Positions 35,279 to 44,023 of a stretch of 64,000 bases of DNA are shown here, in pieces. This DNA is from Bolinopsis microptera (lineage: Eukaryota > Ctenophora > Tentaculata > Lobata > Bolinopsidae). The notes under the pieces were generated by a model. The model was given only the letters and a program-made list of their open reading frames with translations, was not told the origin of the DNA and did no database searches. The DNA is taken from assembly GCF_026151205.1 (NCBI RefSeq), contig NC_087076.1:9834902-9898901 (forward strand), written 5' to 3'. The first letter of the stretch is position 1. Each line of letters begins with the position of its first letter. The translations under genes and the position numbers were made by a program.

Positions 35279-37036
35279 TCATAATCTCAAACATTCAAAC
35301 GGAAAAGCCTCCCAGTCAGATTTACTTGTAATACTGTCCAATAGGTGGTATTTCTTTGTGGTATTAGCGATTGTTTTCAGTTCATACAGAGAGACCAAGT
35401 TGAACAACAGCATGGGATGGAGGGATATTTTAGATGCACCTTCAAACTGTACAATACTATCACTCAGTTTACCCAAATATAGCAGACACACAGCCCCATT
35501 AATACTGGCAACAGCATTAGTGGGATTAAGATTAACTACTCTAGCAAAGTGTTGGTATGCCTCATTATACTCTCCATGAGCGATACATTTGAATCCATTG
35601 TTCATTTCCTTTTCCTCCTCAGAGAGTTTATTCTGCACCTCAGCCAGAAGATTTTCTCCCTTATGGATGTTGCCAACTTGGTAGTACAGCCGTATGATTG
35701 CATTTGAAACTGGTACAGCCATGTCTGGTTGATCATTCTTGATTTGCATGAGTAATTTTATAGCTGGCTGGATACTTCCACTGCCTGCAAGTGCCCCAGC
35801 TACCTGTATCAGTAAACTTGTCTTGTATTTAATTACCCGTTGTTCCTGCAAGTAAGGCAGGCCAGCTAGTAATGCTTGATCCAAATGATAAACAAGACCA
35901 TACATTCTATCGAGGGCACCATATAAACCTCCAGCTGAGGGACAGTGCAGAGGTAAAATAGACCACAGCAACCTCAAACTCCAGGGAACGATGGAACCCT
36001 TCTTCCCAGGATGGTCCCCGTGGTAAAACTCATAATATAGATCACAATTATCAAGATTGCCAAACATAGCCATTTCTACATCAGCAGTTGAGTATAATTT
36101 CAACTTTATCAGGAGGGTAAATCTTAAGGTCCATAGCTTGATTGTGTTGGGGCTCATTTCAGCCGAATTGAGAAGTTCAGTCAACATGTTGACAGCAGAC
36201 AATAACATACCCTCTTTTACCAGTTGTTGCAGATTAGCCTCTGACACTGGTGGTAGTGGAGTTTGTAGGCGTTGAGCTGCAGCCTCACCGTGATACTTCA
36301 TCATGAGCTCAATAGCAGGGCTGACAAATGCCACAGTGCTGTTTGGTCGGGCTTTAGTCAGATACTGAGGATCAAGTGCCCCATCTGTAGATTGTGAGAT
36401 CAGCTGGAGAGTGTCTTGAGACGGTAACCACAATTCACTATCAATAGACAGGTCAGTCTGTTCTTCCACTTCAGTGACTTCAGGTGTTGTCTGATGCACA
36501 AAAGTGGGGTGCTGATTTACAGCACCAAAGTATGATGTTGGCGTTGTTACAGTTGGCGATGGAATGTTAGCATCTAGTACCAAAGGTTGCTTAACAGGTT
36601 GTGGCATTTCAACAACATCTGAGGATATGTCTTCTGGGACATGAATATCATCATCACAAACTGGAGGACTTTCACTCACTTTACTTATGTTATCACTGTC
36701 AGTCAAATTAATTGACTGCATTGAATATCTAGTGGCCTCAATCTCATCATTTTTAATGTCATTGTCAGCTGTGAGTTCACTACCAGCTTTGGCGATGAAG
36801 CTTATATCAATATGATCCGGATCCATAACACTCAACCCATCCTCTTTATAGTCCAATTGAGAATTTTGCTCGTCTAATGAATCAAGGGCAGATTCGTCCA
36901 AAGGCACAGGCTCTATATTTACTGTAGAATCAAGGTATACTGAAGCATTTGCTTCTTCTGCAGTTAAACTATAAAATGTACCATCCCCATCTTCTTCTGT
37001 ATCACTCTGTATCAAAAAATCTGCATCTTTATCCAT
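35279..37036 (-). CDS. TRAPPC12: TRAPPC12, TPR-containing TRAPPIII subunit, intronless
   Basis: Subunit of the TRAPPIII membrane-tethering complex (ER-Golgi traffic, autophagy); the human protein also acts at mitotic kinetochores. 585 residues in one clean exon starting MDKDADFLIQSDTEEDGDG. Residues 1-230 are acidic and apparently disordered. From about 235 the conserved region runs: VSPAIELMMKYHGEAAAQRL, LWTLRFTLLIKLKLYSTADV, FYHGDHPGKKGSIVPWSLRL, then tetratricopeptide-type helices (about 400-560, e.g. NNGFKCIAHGEYNEAYQHFA and NAVASINGAVCLLYLGKLSD), ending FECLRL. The human protein is longer (about 735) because of its N-terminal half. The lack of introns is unusual beside a 12-exon kinesin and suggests intron loss or retrocopy replacement, but no decay is visible. 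Confidence 0.9.
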   Translation of the reverse strand: MDKDADFLIQSDTEEDGDGTFYSLTAEEANASVYLDSTVNIEPVPLDESALDSLDEQNSQLDYKEDGLSVMDPDHIDISFIAKAGSELTADNDIKNDEIEATRYSMQSINLTDSDNISKVSESPPVCDDDIHVPEDISSDVVEMPQPVKQPLVLDANIPSPTVTTPTSYFGAVNQHPTFVHQTTPEVTEVEEQTDLSIDSELWLPSQDTLQLISQSTDGALDPQYLTKARPNSTVAFVSPAIELMMKYHGEAAAQRLQTPLPPVSEANLQQLVKEGMLLSAVNMLTELLNSAEMSPNTIKLWTLRFTLLIKLKLYSTADVEMAMFGNLDNCDLYYEFYHGDHPGKKGSIVPWSLRLLWSILPLHCPSAGGLYGALDRMYGLVYHLDQALLAGLPYLQEQRVIKYKTSLLIQVAGALAGSGSIQPAIKLLMQIKNDQPDMAVPVSNAIIRLYYQVGNIHKGENLLAEVQNKLSEEEKEMNNGFKCIAHGEYNEAYQHFARVVNLNPTNAVASINGAVCLLYLGKLSDSIVQFEGASKISLHPMLLFNLVSLYELKTIANTTKKYHLLDSITSKSDWEAFPFECLRL

Positions 37037-37189
37037 TATTGCGAGGAGTTTTATACCTAGAATGCATATAATAGTAGGTTAATGATGAAAATTATATGAA
37101 TTAACGAAAACAACATTTTTTATAGGAAAATGATACACAATGTTTAATAAAATATGTGATATTAAAAAGATAGTAAAATATAAACAGTA
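37037..37189. other. TRAPPC12 5' flank
   Basis: About 150 bases of AT-rich sequence between the start codon and the LINE-derived block; probable 5' UTR and promoter. Confidence 0.4.
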
Positions 37190-38650
37190 ACAGAGGAAGA
37201 TCAACAGCCCAGTACATTAATGCTCATTAGTGTAAACCCTGTAAGATGTTACGGAAATAAATGATCCCCTGAGGACTCCCAACCCTCCACTTCGGCGGGT
37301 ACCTTCTGTTATAATATATGTGTTATAAGATGATTAATTGTTATATATATATTATAGCTGATGTAATAAGGAGATAAGAAGAAGAACAACAAGAGATCCC
37401 AAGGAGAAAGGAGCAACAGAAGGTGTGTTGGAGTAGCAGGTCTGTGTAGTAGGTGTACCAGCCTGTGAAGCCCTTTGGTGATAGTTCAGGAGAACACCGG
37501 TTAGTTCTAGGTCTAGGTTTATCTTAAATATAGTTTCTTTGTTAGTTGTAGGTTTATGTATTTCTTTGTTGTATATGATTCATATTTATTGTATTATTTA
37601 TGAATCATATTTCAGGTGTTTTATAGTATTGTAGTTGAGTGTGTGAAGGAGAGAAGAAATAGGTAGAAGTTAAGTTAGTAAGCGTCACGAAGATAAGAAG
37701 AGTAGAATACAAGAATCGCTTTGGTCTCCTACAAGAAAACAACAATTCTCAAGAAAACAGGTGTCTCATTTGCAATAGTATAAAAGTTGTTGGGAATTCA
37801 TACACTACGCAACCTCACTAAGATAAGGTTTCTGCTGACTACAAAACAGCTTAAGACAATTGATAATAGCCTCGTTGTTTCTTGTTTGGACTACTGTAAC
37901 GCCATGTTTTACGGCATCTCCAAGTACCTCATACATCAACTACAGCTTATTCAAAATGCCTGTGCAAAAGCAGTAACTGGAAAATATAAATTTGATCACC
38001 TAGGCGACGATCTTGATAAATTGCACTGGCTTAATATACCTAAAAGAGTGATTTTTAAAATATGTCTCCTATCTTTTAAGGCTATTAATGGAATAGCGCC
38101 ACTGTACCTTCAAGATATGTTTAAGTATGCTCACCATGGACACACTGTTAGGCTCATAGTCCCTTATCGTTCAACCAAGGGTTTTGGTGATCGTAGTTTT
38201 AGTGTGGTTGGTCCACGAGTTTTTAATGCACTACCAGACTCAGTTAAACAATGTTATTCTGTTGAGGCGTTTAAGTCCGCACTGAAGACTTATTTGTTTA
38301 CTTTATCTGACACTGAGGTAGCAAAAATGTTTTATTAATAATTTTAACCCTCTCTTTGACTTATCTAAATTATATTAGCTTTTTGGAAGTTTTATGAACG
38401 AATTTATACATAGAACTTTATTTTGCTTTTGATATATAGTTTTAAAAGTATTTTTGTAAACTAGTTGTAGTGACACTGCTGAGTAAAAGTGTACGCTTAA
38501 TAGTGGTGTTTTTAAATTTCAATTTTAATTAATTAATTAAGTATTGCCTACTATAAAGTAGACATTTTTCTGAGACAATAGAGAAACTGACCTTGTCTCA
38601 CTAAATTTAACCACTTTCCATAATAAAAATACTAACAAATAAAGTTTTTT
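37190..38650 (+). mobile_element. Non-LTR retrotransposon fragment (LINE 3' part)
   Basis: Begins with GAGGAAGATCAACAGCCCAG and ATGATCCCCTGAGGACTCCC, words shared with 41560-41590 and 41845-41870. Contains the C-terminal end of a LINE polyprotein (37787-38338) and then an AT-rich 3' tail with AATAAA near 38640. 5'-truncated, as is typical for LINE insertions. It lies about 150 bases upstream of the TRAPPC12 start codon. Confidence 0.7.
37787..38338 (+). CDS. Reverse transcriptase C-terminal fragment (LINE)
   Basis: An open frame of 183 codons reading NSLVVSCLDYCNAMFYGISK, LIHQLQLIQNACAKAVTG, LHWLNIPKRVIFKICLLSFK, then RSFSVVGPRVFNALPDSVKQ and FKSALKTYLF. This is the region after the catalytic RT core in animal CR1/jockey-type LINE proteins (SxLDYCNxLxYG; LQxxQNxAAR; LHWLPIxxRIxFK; FxxxxPxxWNxLPxxxR). 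The catalytic YxDD is upstream of the truncation, so the fragment is inactive. Confidence 0.88.
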   Translation: MLGIHTLRNLTKIRFLLTTKQLKTIDNSLVVSCLDYCNAMFYGISKYLIHQLQLIQNACAKAVTGKYKFDHLGDDLDKLHWLNIPKRVIFKICLLSFKAINGIAPLYLQDMFKYAHHGHTVRLIVPYRSTKGFGDRSFSVVGPRVFNALPDSVKQCYSVEAFKSALKTYLFTLSDTEVAKMFY

Positions 38651-39144
38651 AAATAATTATATACAACCACTAAAGAATATTTCCTCAAGTTTACTTCTAG
38701 TTAACTAATTCGTGGTTTAAGCTCTTATTTCATTTATGATTAAAGGAATGTAAAATAAAACTTGTTGTTTCATTGAAAACTTATTGTTTCATTGACTTAA
38801 ATAGCTAAAAATTATTCAATCAAAATACACAAATAAATTCAAGGATGGTCATTGCCTAGCTACAAGGTTAGACTCGCTCAAAAATAAATGAACCAAGGCC
38901 AATACAATATATGTAATAAAACGGTACAAATTTAAAAACCAGGTTGTATTAGAAAAACCTCCGTTGCATTATGTCAGTCTGTCATATCTTCAATTTGTTT
39001 TTCTAAAGCGACTAAATTAAAAGCATTTAACCCTGACCCAAACGAGAAATTAGACCAACTTCCTTATCATTTATACGTTCATATCACGTGATTGAGAAAG
39101 TTGTTCGCCGATATCTTGCCATGAGTGAAGCATTTTAACCCTTG
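38651..39144. other. Non-genic AT-rich spacer
   Basis: No gene or repeat family recognised except a TCACGTGATT site near 39084. Confidence 0.45.
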
Positions 39145-39266
39145 TATCACGTCGTGACCCCACGGTCGTTTCACTATGCTGGTACGTGCAGTGTTCCCCT
39201 GTAGAGTTTCTACGATATAGGGGGAGCCGCGCACTAGTGCGCGGCGGATCATACAATGTATGACAA
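39145..39266. mobile_element. Family A repeat, single-ended copy
   Basis: TATCACGTCGTGACC..GTCGTTTCACTA..GTTTCTACGATATAGGGG..GCCGCGCACTAGTGCGCGGC..TCATACAATGTATGACAA matches the right arm of the element at 16301-16729. The left arm is not seen. Confidence 0.8.
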
Positions 39267-40187
39267 TTTAACCCTATGTCATGGAGGTGATTCGGAATCA
39301 GCGTCCAAAAATACATCGATTCAAGTTGGCCTTTTTAGAAAAATCTCGAAGATCGACTGTATAGTAGAGAGATTTAGCAAGCTCGACTTTGTAGCTGTCT
39401 AGATTCACACTGTACACGTGGATTTCAGGTTGACGGATGTTACTCGTCTAAATTTCTTCGAAGTAGCGCGCGCCGCTTTCTTCTCGAAATGGCAAGTGCT
39501 ACGAAGTAGCGCGCGCCGGGCCAGACCATTAACAATGGTCAAATTTCAGGTTGCTGGGCTCTAGCCAGAGCCCTTGTGCTTGCAGTAGCTCGAATTAAGC
39601 ACATGGTTAGGTGAAGATTTCAGGTTTACAGCTTAAATACAAAGGTGTATGCACACAATTACAAAGTGGTCCATTTCTAATTGCTGCACCCTTTAAAAAG
39701 CTTGTTATTAGATTAGGATGATGATTAATCACTCTACACTCGACTGTCACGTGACTTTTTCAACCCCTTCTCTAGCTGGTCCTGAACGACTATTCGAAAA
39801 TTTAACCCTGTAATCTGATCCCAACCCTAACCCTAACCCAATCCTTAACAAAAGCATATGCTGAAACTCTAACCCTATCGAGAAATTAGACTAACTTCCT
39901 TATACGGTCATATCACGTGATCAAGACAGTTTTTCGCCAATATCTCGTCAGGGGAGCATTTTAACCCTATGTCATGGGGGGTGATTCGGAATCAGCGTCC
40001 AAAAATACATCGAAGTTGGTTTCAGCTGTCGGGGACCCTTTTAGAACAATCTCGAAGATCGACCGTAGAGTGATTTAGCACGCTCGATTAGATTATTTGG
40101 TGTGTTAAGGATTATTTTAAGAATATTTATATTCTTTCTTGGTCGAGTTGATTTTCAGACTCCAAAATGTATTATACCCTGATACTT
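39267..40187. other. Repeat-rich spacer including a family B copy (39431-39541)
   Basis: 39431-39541 is the third family B copy. 39553-39620 shares CTCTAGCCAGAGCCC..GCTTGCAGTA..CATGGTTAGGTGAAG with 17203-17257. The words GATTCGGAATCAGCGTCCAA followed by AAATACA occur at 39289, 39985 and 16870, so these insertions travel with a common larger repeat. Telomere-like CCCTAACCCTAACCC lies at about 39826-39840. Confidence 0.6.
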
Positions 40188-40721
40188 AATTGACGATGTC
40201 AATTCATGGCAGCTCGGCGCGGCACAGTAGCGCATCTCGCCGATCTAGCCAGTGAGAAGCCTCATTGAGCTGAGCCTCATTGAGTGCGCGGCACGGCACA
40301 GTAACGCATCGCGCTACAACCCTGATACCCACTTGGTTTATGAATTTTTGTCCTTGGCCTTGATTGCTAATTTAATTGTGGATGAACAGACAATTTACGG
40401 GGCAAAAATTGTTTGGGCCTGACACTTAACGGGTGATACTCGTAAAATATTTGTTCCATATATTTTTATCTTGTAGCGCGATGCGCGTTACTGTGCCGCG
40501 CCGCGCACTTAATGAGGTTCTTATCGCTAGATCGGCGAAATGCACTATTGGAGGACTTCGCCGCTTCAACGCGCCGTGCAAACTAGCATTCTTGCTTCGC
40601 ATCGATCGTAGCTTTGCTTCGCAGAGCTACGATCTCGATGGGTTGACACCGTCAATCAAAATGCGCTACTGTGCCTCGCCGGGCCGAGCTGCGATCAGCG
40701 ATAAATTGACATCGTCAATTA
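40188..40721. mobile_element. 530-bp foldback element (family C)
   Basis: The left arm AATTGACGATGTCAATTCAT..GCAGCTCGGCGCGGCACAGT and the right arm CTGTGCCTCGCCGGGCCGAG..GATAAATTGACATCGTCAAT are inverted; internal copies of GCGCGGCACGGCACAGTAAC also pair. Arms are about 130-170 bases and moderately diverged. The plus-strand frame open through the right half is not taken as a gene. Confidence 0.7.
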
Positions 40722-40726
40722 AATTT

Positions 40727-40847
40727 GTATCACGTTTTGACCCCCACGGTCGTTTCACCCCCACGGTCGTTTCACCCTGTAGAGTTTCTACGAGACAGGG
40801 GGAGCCTAGCCGCGCACTCGTGCACGACGGGTCATACAACGTATGAC
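40727..40847. mobile_element. Family A repeat, single-ended copy
   Basis: Same right-arm landmarks as 39145-39266: TATCACGTTTTGACC, duplicated CCCCCACGGTCGTTTCA, GTAGAGTTTCTACGA, CAGGGGGAGCC, GGGTCATACAACGTATGAC. Confidence 0.8.
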
Positions 40848-42101
40848 TACCATATATTAGGACCCTCGACGAGTCTAACTCGGCGCGCGTCCTGGTAGGT
40901 TGTAAACCTACAAGCCTGACACATGACAGCTTTTCAAGGCAAGGCTCATATTTGAACCAGATAACAATTATTGATAGGTATTAAGGGTTTTGTTGACGGT
41001 TGTTGTTATGGATTGCAGCCTTGTGACAGAAAACCTTCACTACAGTCTTTAATTATGTCATGCGATTTGATATTAAGATATTAAATGCAACTTGAATAAT
41101 TTATTAGAGAGCTTGCGATAAAAATTTAGAGTTTTAGCTTCTCTTTTAGCTACTCAGATGACCGAGATAAAGTAAAAATAAAAGTAAAGTTAAATTCATG
41201 ACATCACATCATCATACATGTCTACAAAATATCATCGCACTGTGTGAAAAAATATATAATAAATATTTCCCGACCAACATTAATTATTTATCAAATACAA
41301 TATTTACAAACAATTTTATCAAAAACATTATCCCATTTTAAAGACTTCCCAGTGGAATAAAGATTTATAAAACGCTTCTTTGCCACATAAGCAATAAGGA
41401 TGGAACCAAAGATAATTGTTATGTTTCTCTTTATTACTGACATAACTGGCTCCTTCAATTCTTACTAAAACTTCATTAGAAACATTCTAAAAAAGCAATC
41501 ATTTGTAATACATTTTTGATCTGTTAAGAAGTACACCCATTGCACTAAGAGGAATCAAAGGAAGATCAACGGCCCAGCATCTTGAACTGCAAGACATTTC
41601 CTTTAACCTCATCCCCCTTCACATAGCCATGTGCCTACGCGTACTGCGTGACGCGCTTGTTTCACAAGTAGATAGGTAGTCTTTGCCGCCTCCGGCGGTC
41701 GCGCGCTACTGCAAGCGAGAGGGCTCTGGTTAGAGCAATCATCCCCCCAGAAGACGAGCTTTGATATGAGGTCTCCTAGATTTGTTTATGTAAATTTTGA
41801 TATTTTACTGTACTATTTTTTGTTGTATATAATTTTACGGACGAAATGATCCCAGGGGGGGGGGACTCCCAACCCACCGGGCCGCTTCGGCGGTTAGTTG
41901 ACGCACCTTTCACAAGCAAGAGCCACTTTGGTCTACTTGCTGTGAGGTGTCTCAGCTACATGGGTTGGGGGTCCCCCCCTTTTTCTTTTTTTTGTAATAC
42001 TTTTAGAATATTATCAAACATGTCAATCTTACAAATGTCAACAATCCTAAAATAATTTAGAACCTGAACGTGATCCTTTGTAAGATTATATGTCCCAAAA
42101 G
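40848..42101. other. Spacer with dispersed repeat pieces
   Basis: Mostly AT-rich. 41640-41745 carries the GCGCGCTACTGCAAGCGAGA..GGGCTCTGGTTAGAGCAATC repeat also seen at 16110-16285. 41556-41590 and 41845-41900 share words with the LINE fragment at 37190-37300 (AGGAAGATCAACGGCCCAG; ATGATCCCAGGGG..ACTCCCAACCC), perhaps its sister copy. Confidence 0.5.
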
Positions 42102-43238
42102 TCAAATTGACTTGTACTCAAGTATAAAATCGAATAATTTACTCCAATAACCACGGTTACTAGCAAGTTCTCTCAAATGAAGAATATCATCATACAACTC
42201 CAGCAGGATGAAACGCTTCCAGAGGTCAACCTTCAGCTTCAGGTGGTGTAGGAGGTTACGTCTGTGAGCCCCGAGTCTACCAACTTCACTACACATCTCG
42301 ACAGCAAAGCACAGAGCAGCTTGAGCTGGTGATCTTTCATCGCTCCTCAGTATGTGTCCTAGCATCTTCCACCTAGATAACTCAGCACGCTCGGACATAG
42401 GGGTAGAGTTACTCTGTTTGTATAGGGTATCTTTGGACATCATACTGCGTGGCCAGCTGACATTCATGATCTTTCTGAGGTGGTTACGGTGACATGCATC
42501 TAGTTTGTCCCAGTACGATTTAGGCATTCCCCAGCAACTAGAGTTATACATGAGGATAGATACTACTTGGGCCTTATAGACCTTCAGCTTCTTCTGTAGG
42601 GGGATCTTACTCTGGCACCAGACCTTCTTGAAGTTCTGGAATGCTACATTGGCTAACATGATTCTTCTGGTGACATCTTTCCTACTTTCTAGCAGAGAAC
42701 CCAACAACTTGCTACTGCACCATTCTTCATTCATTCTAAGGGGTTTACCATCATCCATGACCTCATCTTTCCCAGCTATGTAGACGTGTACAAACTCTGT
42801 CTTTGATTCATTAATATTCAGATTCCACTCTTTGAACACCTTAGTAGCGATAGGGAGAAGGGCTTCTAGAGTATCTTTGTCTTCACCAAGATAGTCGATG
42901 TCATCAGAGTAGGCATCTTCTTCAGGCATGCCGCTAGGGTTAATAGGAGGGGTTGGGCGCAGCGTCACGGCACGCAGGTGGTAGCAGGCACCAGCTAGAG
43001 TGATTGTGAAACAGAGGCCTGAAACACTATCACCTTGGGGTCCTCCGTTGGTGCTGATGAATTCAAGGGAGGTAGCGTTGTTGACTCGCACCTTGATCTT
43101 GGTGTTGCTCAGGAGGAATCTCACTAGTCTGATCTCATCTCTTGTGCACCCTGCGTCCTCTAGGAGGTTGAGCACAGTCTGCCTACTGATAGTATCGAAG
43201 GCACTGGACATGTCTAGGCCCATACTTTCAGAAATCAT
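42102..43238 (-). CDS. Reverse transcriptase fragment of a non-LTR retrotransposon
   Basis: Open for 378 codons. RT motifs in order: motif A (SSAFDTISRQTVLNLLEDAG), motif B region (STNGGPQGDSVSGLCFTITL), motif C (EEDAYSDDIDYLGED, the YSDD catalytic pair), motif D and thumb (WNLNINESKTEFVHV), then VVSILMYNSSCWGMPKSYWD and RMSWKMLGH-like sequence (ELSRWKMLGHILRSDERSPA). The N-terminal endonuclease and first RT motifs are missing on the upstream (higher-coordinate) side, where another LINE tail abuts. Motifs A-C are intact but the element is truncated, so it is not autonomous. Clade not assigned. Confidence 0.9.
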   Translation of the reverse strand: MISESMGLDMSSAFDTISRQTVLNLLEDAGCTRDEIRLVRFLLSNTKIKVRVNNATSLEFISTNGGPQGDSVSGLCFTITLAGACYHLRAVTLRPTPPINPSGMPEEDAYSDDIDYLGEDKDTLEALLPIATKVFKEWNLNINESKTEFVHVYIAGKDEVMDDGKPLRMNEEWCSSKLLGSLLESRKDVTRRIMLANVAFQNFKKVWCQSKIPLQKKLKVYKAQVVSILMYNSSCWGMPKSYWDKLDACHRNHLRKIMNVSWPRSMMSKDTLYKQSNSTPMSERAELSRWKMLGHILRSDERSPAQAALCFAVEMCSEVGRLGAHRRNLLHHLKLKVDLWKRFILLELYDDILHLRELASNRGYWSKLFDFILEYKSI

Positions 43239-43501
43239 ATCTTTCTTAAATCCTTATAATTTAATTTTAAAACTGTCACAGAGTTCTTGACGTCCGGAGG
43301 GAGTTTGTTCCAATATGGAATAACTCGCTCCGGGAGAAAAGACTTCCGGATATTCTTGACCTTTGTCACACTTTTACTACATCTATTGGATGAAACCAGA
43401 TTAAGACCTGATCCGCTTGGTCTGAACAAGTCTGAACCGTAATCAGTCAAACCATTAATTACCATAAAAGCTTCAATAAGGTCTCCACGACCTTGAAGCA
43501 T
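43235..43501 (-). pseudogene. LINE C-terminal tail fragment of another family
   Basis: Reads MLQGRGDLIEAFMVINGLTD, then SSNRCSKSVTKVKNIRKSFL and PERVIPYWNKLPPDVKNSVT. RGDLIExF..., FF..RV..WN.LP..V is the typical end of CR1-like LINE polyproteins. It lies upstream of the RT core on the same strand, the wrong order for a single element, so two LINE copies are joined head to tail or one is nested in the other. Confidence 0.8.
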
Positions 43502-43764
43502 AACAAGGTTATTCTACATGTGATCATGTGATTGGGTTGGTACTAAGGGAATTGTGCAGAGAGCCTAATTACTATGTCAATCACATGATTACCCAATCAA
43601 TTTTGCTAACGAGATAAACAAATTGCTTGATAACTTCATCATTTTGAATCTGTATGGTGCCATCTTTTTAGATCAAATTCCGAATTTAATTACCTATTGT
43701 AATATGTTACAATGAATTTTCTAGCATGTTCGCATACACGAGTATAAGCAATTCAATATTGATT

Positions 43765-43900
43765 GGGTGTGGCCGCTAAAAACCGAATTTTAAAATTTTG
43801 GTGACGGAATCCTCCAACAGTATGGTACAGTATGCCATCTGCTAAGCAACAACTCTCAAGTATAAAACACAACTGTGGTATAAGACTCAACGTATGGGTA
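43765..43900. mobile_element. Diverged, inverted copy of the mariner-like subterminal region
   Basis: The complement of this stretch matches 44070-44185 (GTGTTTTATA.TTGAGAG, TGTTGCTT.GCAGAT, GAGGATTCCGTC) with many substitutions, estimated by eye at about four-fifths identity. An older relic of the family next to the element at 44024-46129. Confidence 0.7.
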
Positions 43901-44023
43901 TTGGGTACTGACTTATTGCACCCCCCCTGGCCCTGTATACCCTTACATACTGAACAAATAATATCCAACTAAATTTTGGCACTAGATAAGAACATCAGAC
44001 ACTATACTGCAGACACTATACTA

